64,000 nt of DNA, taken from positions 1 to 64,000 of the forward strand of contig JANPBT010000030.1 of NCBI GenBank assembly GCA_031430575.1, in the 5' to 3' direction. This document shows, piece by piece, positions 8,104 to 17,116 of this stretch (position 1 is its first letter; each line of letters starts with the position of its first letter). The DNA is from JANMDS01 sp031430575 (GTDB taxonomy: Bacteria > Pseudomonadota > Gammaproteobacteria > Burkholderiales > Casimicrobiaceae). The notes below the pieces were generated by a model, which saw only the letters and a program-made list of their open reading frames with translations, did no database searches and was not told where the DNA came from. A program made the translations under genes and the position numbers.

Positions 8104-9039
8104 TTAAGTCTCTAGCGCAGCCTTAATCTTGGCAGCGGCTGCGATGGTCTCTTTGTAGCCTGCATCCATCGCGCGAACGCGAAACTCTTCGGTGATATTG
8201 ACGTAATAGCCAAATTTCGGATGCACGGTGAAATTGGCGACCTTAGTGTCGGGAGCGATTGCTGCGCGTTTTTTAAGATCACCGTCCCGATAGCGCTCGG
8301 TGCCAGCGGGTGCTTGGTCTTCATGCGCCGAGGCATCGATAGCGAGCACCTTAACTGCGCCGCAGGCTTTGGCCACACGCACAGGCACCGGCGCGACGTA
8401 GTCAGGGTCAACGTAAGGCTCGCCCCGAATCCAAACGGGCGTGAAGCGGCCTTCGATGGCGCAGGAGGCTTGCACGGCAATTCCCGTGTCTCCGGCATCA
8501 AAGACGACCGCGCTGCGTTTTTTTGCATGGGCAGCCACCGGCAAAAACCGGATCGGAAGCGATTGCAACGGGCGATCACCAATTTGCGAATTCACGAAGT
8601 TTGCAATCGCCGCGCCGCTGAAACGCTCGTCTGTGCCAAAAGAAATCCGCAGCACTTGCATCGGTGAAATTGAGAGCGCAAGCTTGCGCAGCTCCGTCGC
8701 TTTCATGCCTGCAGCCCAAAGCGCGCCAACCAGCGCGCCGACGGATGCGCCGACGATCATTGGCGGTTTCAATTCCATTTCTTCCAGCGCTTGCAACACG
8801 CCGATATGGACAAAGCCGCGCGGCCCGCCACTGCCGAGCACGAGCGCCCACGCTGCCTGGGCTTGCGATACCTGCGGCGCAGATTCAAGCGATTTCACGC
8901 GCGGCGCGTTGGAGCCGATGTGATCGGTATGGGCATCAAATGCGCAGCCTGAAATACCGGCAATTCCCGCGCCCGTCGCTGCGAGTAAGAGTGCGCGCCG
9001 CTTCAAAGCCGTGCGTCCTGATGGGCGAAATAAAACCAT
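8104..9039 (-). CDS. patatin-like phospholipase, lipoprotein
   Basis: A 311-residue serine acyl hydrolase of the RssA/patatin family. It has a lipoprotein-type N-terminus (GISGC), the glycine-rich oxyanion loop GSGGPRGFVHIG, and the nucleophile elbow GASVG. The catalytic aspartate region reads YVDPDYVAPVPV instead of the usual DGG/DGA, so the residue after the aspartate is proline. An exact 14-mer repeat (8869-8882, SAPQV) lies between the signal and the catalytic domain, and a weaker one (about 8355) encodes ACGA. The start overlaps the end of the upstream gene by 37 bases. A role in phospholipid or lipoprotein turnover in the envelope is plausible. Confidence 0.88.
   Translation of the reverse strand: MVLFRPSGRTALKRRALLLAATGAGIAGISGCAFDAHTDHIGSNAPRVKSLESAPQVSQAQAAWALVLGSGGPRGFVHIGVLQALEEMELKPPMIVGASVGALVGALWAAGMKATELRKLALSISPMQVLRISFGTDERFSGAAIANFVNSQIGDRPLQSLPIRFLPVAAHAKKRSAVVFDAGDTGIAVQASCAIEGRFTPVWIRGEPYVDPDYVAPVPVRVAKACGAVKVLAIDASAHEDQAPAGTERYRDGDLKKRAAIAPDTKVANFTVHPKFGYYVNITEEFRVRAMDAGYKETIAAAAKIKAALET
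8869..8882 (-). repeat. interspersed 14-mer inside the patatin gene
   Basis: Exact copy, sense to the gene, read as SAPQV in the linker after the lipoprotein signal. Confidence 0.95.
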
Positions 9040-9959
9040 TCGTTGCCCGGTTGCGCGAGCGCATTGGGGAAGACAATGCGGCCATTGGCGGGCGCTTGTA
9101 GCGCGTGGCCATCCGCGCGCCTGCCGATGAGCTCCCCTTTGGCGACGGCATCAAAACTCGTCCATGATTTGGCGAAGGTATCGCCTGCATCATCGCGATC
9201 GATCACTTCGGCTAGGCGCAGGCATTCCATTTGCGCGGCAGGGTTTGGATCGGTTTCATCGCTAATCTTGAGATGCGCCAGCGTATTGCGGATGGCGCGG
9301 TAGGCAACTTCTGCGCCAAGCGGGTCATGATGCTGCCCGCACTCCAGCGTTATCGCGGCGCCACCGACTGAGCGCATGTATTCGGTGGTGCCGACGCCGT
9401 ATTTCGGGTCAATCGTATGCCGGTTGGCCGCATCATGCATGCGCTCGCGCCGCTTCGCTACGCCGACTGCGTAAGTATCGAGCCAGCCATAGACCACACG
9501 CTCCACGCCAAGCCTTGCGACCAACGATTCTTCAATGGCTGCTTTAGAAAAAGGCTGTAGCGCATCGGAATTATTGCGCGGACCAATGAGCGCAAAAGGC
9601 TTGCCTTGCGCCTGAAAGGAGTGCAAATCAAGGAGCACATCATGCTGCGCCATGAGCGGGCAGAGCCAATTGCCGACGTGGTCTTCGTATTCAGTCACAT
9701 GCGCGCTTGGTGCGAGATTGCGATTGAGATTGCGATCGCCATTGCGCTGTTGCAACGCATAGGCTTTTGGATTGGTGATCGGCACGAAGGTCACGCTGCC
9801 GCGGGCAATGGCGAGCGCCCCGGCGTCGATCTCGCTGACCACGCGCGTGATGCCATGGGTGCCGTGCAGCTCGTTGCCGTGAACAGCGCCCAAGATCAGC
9901 ACGCGCACGCCGGGTGCGGTGGCCTGAAAATGGATGGATTTAAAGGGGAGTAATTGCAT
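9003..9959 (-). CDS. succinylglutamate desuccinylase / aspartoacylase family zinc hydrolase
   Basis: A 318-residue zinc carboxypeptidase-like (M14 superfamily) amidohydrolase. Zinc ligands are visible in GAVHGNELHG (H-x2-E) and DLHSF, with NRNLNRN supplying substrate-binding arginines and LECGQH the conserved glutamate. These enzymes remove acyl groups from N-acyl amino acids. The open frame extends upstream, but the ATG at 9959 (MQLLPFKS) gives the standard domain start and leaves room for the divergent ureD. It overlaps the patatin gene downstream. Exact substrate unknown. Confidence 0.85.
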   Translation of the reverse strand: MQLLPFKSIHFQATAPGVRVLILGAVHGNELHGTHGITRVVSEIDAGALAIARGSVTFVPITNPKAYALQQRNGDRNLNRNLAPSAHVTEYEDHVGNWLCPLMAQHDVLLDLHSFQAQGKPFALIGPRNNSDALQPFSKAAIEESLVARLGVERVVYGWLDTYAVGVAKRRERMHDAANRHTIDPKYGVGTTEYMRSVGGAAITLECGQHHDPLGAEVAYRAIRNTLAHLKISDETDPNPAAQMECLRLAEVIDRDDAGDTFAKSWTSFDAVAKGELIGRRADGHALQAPANGRIVFPNALAQPGNEWFYFAHQDARL

Positions 9960-10025
9960 TGCCGTACCTGATTGCCCGTCTGATCTACTTTCGATGCGAT
10001 TATTGCGTAAATCGCTGCCCGCATA

Positions 10026-10907
10026 ATGATACGGTCTATGAATGAACTCATCACCAATTCTGAAAGCGTTGCCTGGCCCGCGCATTTGCGTCTGCGTTTC
10101 ACCCGCGAGGGCGCGCGCACGATCTTGCGTGAGCGCCGCCACCAAGGCCCCTTGCGGGTGCTAAAAGCGCTCTACCCAGAGGGCGAAGGCATCGCGCATG
10201 CGGTGATCGTGCACCCGCCTGCAGGCATTGCGGGCGGTGATGCGCTTACGATTAAATGCAGCGTTGAAGCCAATGCGCACGCGGTGATCACCACGCCGGG
10301 CGCGCAAAAATGGTATCGGGCACGTGCGCATGTGCCCGCGGAGCGACACGCGCAGGCCGTGACGACGATTGATGTGGCTACCGGCGCATGCTTGGAATGG
10401 TTACCACAAGAGGCGATGATTTACGACGGCTGCATCGCGCGCCAGTGCACACTGTTTAATCTCGCACCTGGTGCAAAAATGCTGGCATGGGAAGCCCTGC
10501 AATGGGGGCGCACGGCACGCGGGGAGCAGTTCAGCGAAGGTGAATTTGGTCAATCGTTTGAGATCCGCGTCGGTGGTGAATTAGTGTGGCAAGAAAAGAT
10601 GCGGGTTGCAGGTGGTGCTTCGTTATTGGTCTCGCCAGCAGGTTTTGGCGGGCACGCCGTAAATGGAAATCTTTGGGTTGCGGGTGCGAGTGATTCTGCT
10701 GCTTGCCTAGCGCAATTGCGGGAGCTCTGCGCAAACGCGGGCGTTGATACCTGCGGCGCAACTTCGCCTTGCGCAGGCCTCATCGTAGTCAAAATTGTCG
10801 TGCCCGAGATTGAGTTGCTACGCACTTTCTTCGTGCAATGCCGCAATATCGTGCGTCCATTTCTGTGCGAGGCACCGGCAGTTTCGTTGCGATTGTGGGC
10901 AACCTAA
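10026..10907 (+). CDS. ureD: urease accessory protein UreD
   Basis: UreD (UreH) is the scaffold that binds apo-urease and recruits UreF and UreG for nickel insertion. The 293-residue product has LRLRFTREGARTIL, HPPAGIAGGD and TTPGAQKWYR, all conserved UreD signatures, and a C-terminal LRLWAT. A near-exact 14-mer repeat (10748-10761) encodes TCGA in a variable stretch. The gene lies upstream of urtA and is separated from the rest of the urease genes by the urea transporter. The sigma54 promoter is downstream of ureD, so ureD must be expressed from another promoter. Start may be 10026 or the ATG at 10038. Confidence 0.93.
   Translation: MIRSMNELITNSESVAWPAHLRLRFTREGARTILRERRHQGPLRVLKALYPEGEGIAHAVIVHPPAGIAGGDALTIKCSVEANAHAVITTPGAQKWYRARAHVPAERHAQAVTTIDVATGACLEWLPQEAMIYDGCIARQCTLFNLAPGAKMLAWEALQWGRTARGEQFSEGEFGQSFEIRVGGELVWQEKMRVAGGASLLVSPAGFGGHAVNGNLWVAGASDSAACLAQLRELCANAGVDTCGATSPCAGLIVVKIVVPEIELLRTFFVQCRNIVRPFLCEAPAVSLRLWAT
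10748..10761 (-). repeat. interspersed 14-mer (one mismatch) inside ureD
   Basis: 13 of 14 bases; read as TCGA. Confidence 0.85.
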
Positions 10908-10980
10908 TAATTTTTTCTACGTCCAAAAAAATCATTTTTATAGGGAAAACGCAGACAATTCTGAGACAAAAATATGGGAT

Positions 10981-10996
10981 TGGCACAACCTTTGCA
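10981..10996 (+). promoter_or_regulatory. sigma54 promoter of the urt-ure operon
   Basis: TGGCACAACCTTTGCA matches TGGCACG-N4-TTGCA at all but one position, with the GG and GC doublets 12 bases apart as required. Transcription would start near 11006-11008, inside an inverted repeat (11003-11025). It indicates nitrogen control by NtrC and RpoN. I see no obvious NtrC site upstream. Confidence 0.8.
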
Positions 10997-11042
10997 ATGA
11001 CCAAAGTGAAAACTTCATTCACTTTATTCCAAAGGACTTTCA

Positions 11043-12308
11043 ATGCACCGCAGATTTGCAGTTAAAGCGCTCGCCGCGCTGACAACCGCCGCCACGCTCG
11101 GCTTTTCGCTTGCCGCACAAGCGCAAGAAACGATTAAAGTGGGTGTGTTGCACTCGCTTTCAGGCACGATGGCAATCTCTGAGACCGTCTTAAAAGATAC
11201 CGTGCTGATGGCGATTGAAGAGATCAATGCCAAAGGTGGCGTGATGGGCAAAAAACTAGAGCCTGTCATCGTAGATCCGGCTTCAAATTGGCCACTTTTT
11301 GCCGAAAAAGCGCGGCAACTCATAACGCAAGATAAAGTCGCCGTTGTATTTGGTTGCTGGACTTCTGTTTCCCGTAAGTCGGTATTGCCGGTTTTTGAAG
11401 AGCTCAACAGCTTGCTTTTCTATCCGGTTCAGTATGAAGGTGAAGAGCTGTCGAAAAACGTTTTCTACACCGGTGCAGCGCCCAACCAGCAGGCTATTCC
11501 AGCGGTTGAATATTTAATGAGCAAAGACGGAGGTGGCGCAAAGCGTTTTGTGCTTTTGGGCACCGACTATGTATACCCGCGTACAACAAACAAAATCTTG
11601 CGCGCTTTCCTAAAATCGAAAGGTGTGAAAGATTCAGATATCGACGAAAAGTACACACCGTTCGGCCATTCTGACTATCAAACCATCGTCGCCGATGTTA
11701 AGAAATTTGCTGCGGGCGGCAAAACAGCAGTGATCTCAACGATCAATGGTGACTCCAATGTGCCTTTTTACAAAGAGTTGGGCAATGCGGGATTGAAAGC
11801 GAAAGACGTGCCAGTGGTGGCGTTCTCAGTCGGGGAAGAAGAGCTACGCGGTGTTGATACCAAGCCATTGGTGGGGCACTTGGCCGCGTGGAATTACTTT
11901 ATGACGCTCAAAAACCCGTCGAATGATGAGTTCACTAAAAAGTGGGCGGCGTATTCAAAAGCGAAGGGCTTAGCCGGGCACAAAGATAAGCCATTGACCA
12001 ATGACCCGATGGAAGCGACCTACATCGGCATCCAGATGTGGAAGCAAGCGGTCGAGAAAGCCAAATCAACCGATACCGATAAAGTAATTGTCGCCATGGC
12101 CGGGCAAACATTTAAAGCACCTGGTGGATTAGTCTCGAAGATGGATGAGAAAAATCATCACCTGCATAAACCCGTTTTCATTGGTGAAATTAAGGCTGAT
12201 GGTCAGTTTAATGTCGTATGGAAGACGCCGGGTAACGTGCGTGCAAATCCATGGAGCCCGTTCATCGCCGGCAATGACAAGAAAAATGACGAGCCAGAGA
12301 AGAAGTAA
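11043..12308 (+). CDS. urtA: urea ABC transporter, substrate-binding protein
   Basis: UrtA is the periplasmic urea receptor of the high-affinity UrtABCDE importer. The 421-residue protein has a 27-residue signal peptide ending AQA/Q, then IKVGVLHSLSGTMAISE, the hallmark of branched-chain-type receptors of the UrtA subgroup, followed by FGCWTSVSRKSVLPV and FYPVQYEGEE. An AAAGGA ribosome-binding site precedes the ATG. It is first after the sigma54 promoter and is followed by a strong hairpin terminator, which should give more urtA product than downstream products, as usual for receptors. Confidence 0.97.
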   Translation: MHRRFAVKALAALTTAATLGFSLAAQAQETIKVGVLHSLSGTMAISETVLKDTVLMAIEEINAKGGVMGKKLEPVIVDPASNWPLFAEKARQLITQDKVAVVFGCWTSVSRKSVLPVFEELNSLLFYPVQYEGEELSKNVFYTGAAPNQQAIPAVEYLMSKDGGGAKRFVLLGTDYVYPRTTNKILRAFLKSKGVKDSDIDEKYTPFGHSDYQTIVADVKKFAAGGKTAVISTINGDSNVPFYKELGNAGLKAKDVPVVAFSVGEEELRGVDTKPLVGHLAAWNYFMTLKNPSNDEFTKKWAAYSKAKGLAGHKDKPLTNDPMEATYIGIQMWKQAVEKAKSTDTDKVIVAMAGQTFKAPGGLVSKMDEKNHHLHKPVFIGEIKADGQFNVVWKTPGNVRANPWSPFIAGNDKKNDEPEKK

Positions 12309-12322
12309 CGCGTGAGTGCGTT

Positions 12323-12358
12323 AATCCCACGTATGCGTCGCGTACGTGGGATTTTTTT
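12323..12358 (+). terminator. intra-operon terminator after urtA
   Basis: Perfect 11-bp arms (12323-12333 and 12343-12353) around a nine-base loop, then a T-run. Probably a partial terminator that lowers expression of urtB and later genes. Confidence 0.85.
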
Positions 12359-12410
12359 TGAACGGCTCAACGTGACGTCGTGATCTAAATTACGAGTTCA
12401 AAAGGGAAAC

Positions 12411-14012
12411 ATGCATTTCGCGCGCCTATTTTTATTGCTGTTTTGGCTTCAATCTGCGCCGCAGGTATGCGCCGCGCCCGAGCCGAAGTTCTACCGTGCT
12501 GCGGCAGTCGGGGAGTCAGATGATCGGATCATCGCGATTAACGCGCTGGCGCAAGAGGGCTCGCCGCAGGCCACAGAATACTTAAAAGCACTTTTAGATG
12601 ATCGGGTCAAAGTGACCGCAACCCAGGTCATTATTGTGCTCAATGATGACAAAGCGATGGACCCGGTGACGCAGCAAGCGGTCGCGATGCCTGCTGCGGC
12701 TGAAGACGTGGTTAATAACAATCGGATTCGCGGTGAGCTTGATTCAGCGATGGCCGCATTCGCGCTCAGTTCGGGTAGTGATGCCGAGCGCTTGAAGGCC
12801 GCCCACGCGCTGATTTCCGATCCTGATCCAACGAAATTGCCACAAATCGAAAAAGCGCTTACAAAAGAAGTACAAGAACACATCCGTGCCGCACTATCCT
12901 TGGCGAAAGCTTCAATTCAACTGAGCGACGCCGACCCGAGCGTTCGTCTGCAAGCCGCACGAGCGCTGGCTGAGAGCCGCGATGCCGCTACCAAGCCGCT
13001 CATCGCGGCACGTTTAAAGCAAGATGGCAGCGCGTTTGTCGAGCGAGATGCAATTGTGCGAAGCGCACTCGCGGCGTCGTTACGCAAAATCGATGATCGC
13101 CTCGCATGGGGGCAGCGATTTGGTGCGATCTTTTCTGGGATTAGTTTGGGCTCGATTTTATTGCTGGCTGCGCTCGGGCTCGCGATCACCTACGGTTTGA
13201 TGGGCGTCATTAATATGGCCCACGGCGAGCTCATTATGATTGGCGCCTATGCAACGTATCTCGTGCAAATGGGTTTTCGGATCTACTGGCCGCAAGGCTT
13301 TGACTGGTATCCCATCGCTGCAGTTCCGGTTGCGTTTTGCGTTGCAGCGCTCGTCGGGGCGGCGATGGAGCGTGCTGTGATTCGCTTCCTATATGGTCGT
13401 CCGCTGGAGACGTTGCTTGCGACGTGGGGCATTAGCTTAATTCTGATGCAGACGGTGCGCAGCTTGTTTGGCGCACAAAATGTGCCGGTTGAAAATCCAT
13501 CGTGGATGAGTGGCGGGATTACGATTTTTTCTGGAACAGTACTTCCCTACAACCGGATCGTTGTCCTCGCGTTTGCAGTTCTCGTGCTGGCATTGGTTAC
13601 GCTGCTCGTGCAGCGCACGCGGTTGGGGCTCTTCGTTCGCGGCGTCACCCAAAATCGCGGTATGGCATCGTGTATGGGCATCAATACCGCACGCGTTGAT
13701 ACCTACGCATTTGCACTAGGCTCTGGAGTCGCAGGCTTAGCCGGATGTGCGCTAGCGCAGTTGGGCAACGTTGGCCCAGATCTCGGGCAGTCTTATATCG
13801 TTGACTCATTCATGGTGGTGGTGCTCGGTGGCGTAGGTCAGCTTGCGGGAACGGTCATCGCCGCCCTTGGGCTGGGCGTGCTCAATAAAGCGATTGAGGG
13901 CGTTGCGGGCGCGGTTCTTGCCAAAATTGCAGTCTTGGTTTTTATTATCGTATTCATTCAAAAGCGGCCACAAGGGTTATTTGCCCTTAAAGGTCGCAGC
14001 GCGGAGGCATAG
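12411..14012 (+). CDS. urtB: urea ABC transporter permease UrtB
   Basis: A 533-residue LivH-type permease. Residues 1-22 form a signal-like segment, about 30-230 form the soluble extension typical of UrtB (HEAT-like, alanine-rich), and the rest is the membrane domain with SLGSILLLAALGLAITYGLMG and NMAHGELIMIGAY. The N-terminal segment carries an exact 14-mer repeat read as QSAPQV, directly before the likely cleavage site. AAAAGGG precedes the ATG. The next gene, urtC, follows after two bases. Confidence 0.96.
   Translation: MHFARLFLLLFWLQSAPQVCAAPEPKFYRAAAVGESDDRIIAINALAQEGSPQATEYLKALLDDRVKVTATQVIIVLNDDKAMDPVTQQAVAMPAAAEDVVNNNRIRGELDSAMAAFALSSGSDAERLKAAHALISDPDPTKLPQIEKALTKEVQEHIRAALSLAKASIQLSDADPSVRLQAARALAESRDAATKPLIAARLKQDGSAFVERDAIVRSALAASLRKIDDRLAWGQRFGAIFSGISLGSILLLAALGLAITYGLMGVINMAHGELIMIGAYATYLVQMGFRIYWPQGFDWYPIAAVPVAFCVAALVGAAMERAVIRFLYGRPLETLLATWGISLILMQTVRSLFGAQNVPVENPSWMSGGITIFSGTVLPYNRIVVLAFAVLVLALVTLLVQRTRLGLFVRGVTQNRGMASCMGINTARVDTYAFALGSGVAGLAGCALAQLGNVGPDLGQSYIVDSFMVVVLGGVGQLAGTVIAALGLGVLNKAIEGVAGAVLAKIAVLVFIIVFIQKRPQGLFALKGRSAEA
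12454..12467 (+). repeat. interspersed 14-mer inside urtB
   Basis: Exact copy, read as SAPQV in the signal segment. Confidence 0.95.
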
Positions 14013-14014
14013 CG

Positions 14015-15145
14015 ATGGCGACCACCATCACAAAAATCAATCAATCTGCGCCGCAGGTATTGAGCGCAAATCGCGTCACGCTGCAGCAGATCGGAATGAG
14101 TATTGGTCTTGCCATGCTTGTGTTAATTCCCGCGTTCAACGTGCTGTTCGCGCCGGGGCATGCGCTGCATGTCAGCGATTATTGGGTCACCCTGGTTGGA
14201 AAGGTTTTGTGCTACGCTATTTGCGCGCTCGCCATTGATCTTATTTGGGGATTTACCGGCGTGCTCTCGCTTGGGCACGGTCTCTTTTTTGCGCTGGGCG
14301 GATACGTGATGGGCATGTACCTCATGCGTCAAATTGGGCGCGATGGCAACTACAAATCAGAACTTCCCGACTTTATGGTCTTTCTCGATTGGAAATCGCT
14401 GCCATGGTATTGGTCACTTTCTGATAGTTTTGTGGCGACTCTTGTGCTGATCGTGTTGGTGCCTGGTGCGGTTGCGTTCGTTTTTGGTTACTTTGCGTTT
14501 CGGTCGCGCATTAAGGGCGTTTATTTCTCAATCATCACGCAAGCGCTGACGCTTGGTGCGATGCTTTTATTTTTTCGCAATGAGACCGGTTTTGGTGGCA
14601 ATAACGGGTTTACTGATTTCAAACGCATTCTCGGCGCGTCAATCACCACGCAAAGCACGCGCGTTACGCTTTATCTACTCACGCTGTTCACGCTGATTAT
14701 TTGCTATTTTTTTTCCCGCAAATTGATCGATGCAAAGTTTGGTCGCGTACTACAAGCGATTCGCGATGCCGACACGCGGGTGATGTTTTCGGGCTACGAT
14801 CCTGTGCGCTATAGGCTAGCAATCTGGACGATTTCAGCAGTAATGTGTGGCATTGCGGGCGCACTTTACGTGCCTCAGGTTGGGATTATCAACCCGAGTG
14901 AAATGAGTCCTTCAAACTCCATCGAAATGGCAATTTGGGCCGCGGTGGGCGGACGGGGCACGCTGATTGGCCCCATTCTCGGTGCGTTTATCGTAAACGG
15001 CGCCAAAAGCTGGATGACGGTGAGCTTCCCAGAATATTGGCTTTACGTTCTCGGTGCGATGTTTGTTGCAGTCACGCTATTTTTGCCCGCCGGTGTGGCC
15101 GGGCTAATCGCAAAGTTGCAAAAGCGAAAGGGCGGCGCGCGATGA
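14015..15145 (+). CDS. urtC: urea ABC transporter permease UrtC
   Basis: A 376-residue LivM-type permease pairing with UrtB to form the urea channel. Conserved segments are DLIWGFTGVLSLGHGLFFALG, RSRIKGVYFSIITQALT, NNGFTDF and GRVLQAIRDAD. The cytoplasmic N-terminus, variable in the family, contains an exact 14-mer repeat (14046-14059), read as SAPQV. The stop overlaps the urtD start (ATGA). Confidence 0.96.
   Translation: MATTITKINQSAPQVLSANRVTLQQIGMSIGLAMLVLIPAFNVLFAPGHALHVSDYWVTLVGKVLCYAICALAIDLIWGFTGVLSLGHGLFFALGGYVMGMYLMRQIGRDGNYKSELPDFMVFLDWKSLPWYWSLSDSFVATLVLIVLVPGAVAFVFGYFAFRSRIKGVYFSIITQALTLGAMLLFFRNETGFGGNNGFTDFKRILGASITTQSTRVTLYLLTLFTLIICYFFSRKLIDAKFGRVLQAIRDADTRVMFSGYDPVRYRLAIWTISAVMCGIAGALYVPQVGIINPSEMSPSNSIEMAIWAAVGGRGTLIGPILGAFIVNGAKSWMTVSFPEYWLYVLGAMFVAVTLFLPAGVAGLIAKLQKRKGGAR
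14046..14059 (+). repeat. interspersed 14-mer inside urtC
   Basis: Exact copy with the AAT prefix, read as SAPQV near the N-terminus. Confidence 0.95.
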
Positions 15146-15990
15146 CGCCTGATCAGCTGGATGAAGGCGCGCGACGGCTCGCAGCTTATCGATTGCGTGC
15201 GCTCGAACAAAATGCAATGCCCGTCGTGGGTGAAAAAGTTGTTGACGTCCGCCATGGCGCGGTGCTTTATCTGCAGGATGTGAGCGTGAGCTTTGACGGC
15301 TTCAAGGCGATCAACAATCTATCGCTCGATGTTTCTGTAGGAGAGTTGCGCTGCATCATTGGGCCAAACGGCGCAGGAAAAACGACAATGATGGATATCA
15401 TCACTGGCAAAACCCGACCGCAATCAGGCACCGTTTTTTTTGGTAGCACCATTGATTTACTCAAACTCTCCGAGCCACAAATCGCGCAGGCGGGTATCGG
15501 ACGCAAATTTCAAAAGCCGACTGTCTATGAGCAGTTGAGCGTATTTGAAAACTTGGAGCTCGCGCTTAAAACGGACAAGCGCGTTTGGGCTTCGGTGCGC
15601 TTCAAACTTACCGGCGCGCAACGAGATCGTATTAGTGAAGTGCTATTGCTCATTAACCTCTCGCAGGAGCACAATCGGTCGGCAGGGTTGCTTTCGCATG
15701 GTCAAAAGCAGTGGCTTGAAATCGGAATGCTACTGATGCAAGAGCCAAAATTGCTCCTGCTCGATGAGCCCGTCGCGGGAATGACCGATGCCGAGACCGA
15801 TCGTACCGCCGAGCTTTTCAACACATTGAAAGGTGCACACACGCTTGTGGTCGTTGAACACGATATGCATTTCGTTCGCCAGATTGCCAATCTCGTTACG
15901 GTCTTGCATGAGGGCGCGGTTCTCGCGCAAGGCTCCTTGGATCAAGTGCAGGCAGACGAACGCGTGATTGAGGTCTATCTTGGACGATAA
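15142..15990 (+). CDS. urtD: urea ABC transporter ATPase UrtD
   Basis: A 282-residue LivG-type ATPase. Walker A is GPNGAGKTT, the signature is LSHGQKQWLEIGM (variant LSHGQ), Walker B is LLLLDEPVAGM and the switch histidine is in VVVEHDMHFV. The start at 15142 overlaps the urtC stop; a longer upstream open frame runs through urtC and is not real. An N-terminal extension of about 40 residues before the ABC core is usual for UrtD. Confidence 0.95.
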   Translation: MTPDQLDEGARRLAAYRLRALEQNAMPVVGEKVVDVRHGAVLYLQDVSVSFDGFKAINNLSLDVSVGELRCIIGPNGAGKTTMMDIITGKTRPQSGTVFFGSTIDLLKLSEPQIAQAGIGRKFQKPTVYEQLSVFENLELALKTDKRVWASVRFKLTGAQRDRISEVLLLINLSQEHNRSAGLLSHGQKQWLEIGMLLMQEPKLLLLDEPVAGMTDAETDRTAELFNTLKGAHTLVVVEHDMHFVRQIANLVTVLHEGAVLAQGSLDQVQADERVIEVYLGR

Positions 15991-16699
15991 TCGTGAAATT
16001 CAACCGTTGCTCGGCGTTCGCGGCGTACATCAATATTACGGTGGTTCGCACATCTTGCGTGATGTGAGCTTGGATGTTCACAGGGGCAAAATCACCACAC
16101 TTCTAGGGCGCAATGGCGTGGGCAAGACGACGTTGTTGAAGTCGGTCATGGGGTTAGTTCCGATCCGCGCGGGCGAAATCTCAATCGGTGGTACGCGTAT
16201 CGATGCCATGCAACCTTACGAGCGGGCCGCAATGGGGCTTGGCTTCGTACCGCAGGGCCGTGAGATTTTCCCGCGGTTGACCGTGGAAGAAAATTTGCGG
16301 ATCGGTCTTGCCCGCAAACCCAGCAATACGCCAATCCCGGCCGAGCTTTTTGAGCTCTTTCCTGTGCTTCATCAGATGCGCAATCGACGCGGCGGCGATC
16401 TTTCCGGTGGGCAGCAGCAGCAACTCGCCATTGCCCGGGCGCTTGCAGGTGACCCGCAAGTTCTCATTCTTGATGAGCCGACTGAGGGTATTCAACCCAA
16501 TATCATCAAAGACATCGGTCGCGTGATTCGGATGCTGGCCGATCGGGGCACCATGGGCATATTACTGGTCGAGCAGTATTACGACTTTGCCCGCGATCTC
16601 GCCGATCATTACGTGCTATTTGAGCGTGGCAGCGTCGTGGCGGTCGGCGCGGGTGGGGACATGGAACGTGACGGGATTCGCGAAAAAATGTCGATCTAA
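15980..16699 (+). CDS. urtE: urea ABC transporter ATPase UrtE
   Basis: A LivF-type ATPase of about 239 residues. It has HQYYGGSHILRDVSL, Walker A GRNGVGKTT, GLGFVPQGREIFP, signature LSGGQQQQLAIARAL and Walker B LILDEPTEGIQP. No ATG is available: I chose the TTG at 15980 because GAGG lies about seven bases before it; a TTG at 15968 or 16007 is possible. It overlaps the urtD end. The last urt gene; the ureA ribosome-binding region follows after about 100 bases with one repeat. Confidence 0.93.
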   Translation: MDDNREIQPLLGVRGVHQYYGGSHILRDVSLDVHRGKITTLLGRNGVGKTTLLKSVMGLVPIRAGEISIGGTRIDAMQPYERAAMGLGFVPQGREIFPRLTVEENLRIGLARKPSNTPIPAELFELFPVLHQMRNRRGGDLSGGQQQQLAIARALAGDPQVLILDEPTEGIQPNIIKDIGRVIRMLADRGTMGILLVEQYYDFARDLADHYVLFERGSVVAVGAGGDMERDGIREKMSI

Positions 16700-16756
16700 C
16701 GCGCGCCATTACTTATACTGCGCTGCGGCGTAGATTGGGTCGAAAATGGCCGTAAT

Positions 16757-16770
16757 CTGCGCCGCAGGTA
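16757..16770 (+). repeat. interspersed 14-mer between urtE and ureA
   Basis: Exact copy with the AAT prefix in the short gap before the urease structural genes. Confidence 0.95.
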
Positions 16771-16797
16771 TGCTCCACAATGAGGAAATTTGCACCA

Positions 16798-17100
16798 ATG
16801 GATCTCTCGCCACGCGAAAAAGATAAGCTATTGATTTTTACTGCTGGATTAGTGGCAGAGCGTCGCCGCGCCCGTGGCTTAAAGTTAAATTACCCTGAAT
16901 CAATCGCGTATATCAGCGCTGCCGTGCTCGAGGGTGCGCGCGATGGCCGCAGTGTGGCTGAGCTGATGCATTTGGGCGCGACGCTCTTAACGCGTGCCGA
17001 CGTGATGGAAGGCATCGCGGAGATGATCCCCGATATTCAAGTCGAGGCCACCTTTCCTGATGGCACCAAACTTGTCACTGTTCATCAACCGATTCAATGA
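16798..17100 (+). CDS. ureA: urease gamma subunit
   Basis: A 100-residue UreA, the small structural subunit of the cytoplasmic nickel urease. It opens MDLSPREKDKLLIFTAGLVAERRRARGLKLNYPE and ends with the PDGTKLVTVHQPI motif. The ATG at 16798 follows AGGAAA and gives the standard length; an ATG at 16780 would add six residues. Confidence 0.97.
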   Translation: MDLSPREKDKLLIFTAGLVAERRRARGLKLNYPESIAYISAAVLEGARDGRSVAELMHLGATLLTRADVMEGIAEMIPDIQVEATFPDGTKLVTVHQPIQ

Positions 17101-17116
17101 GCAATAGGGCGCGATC

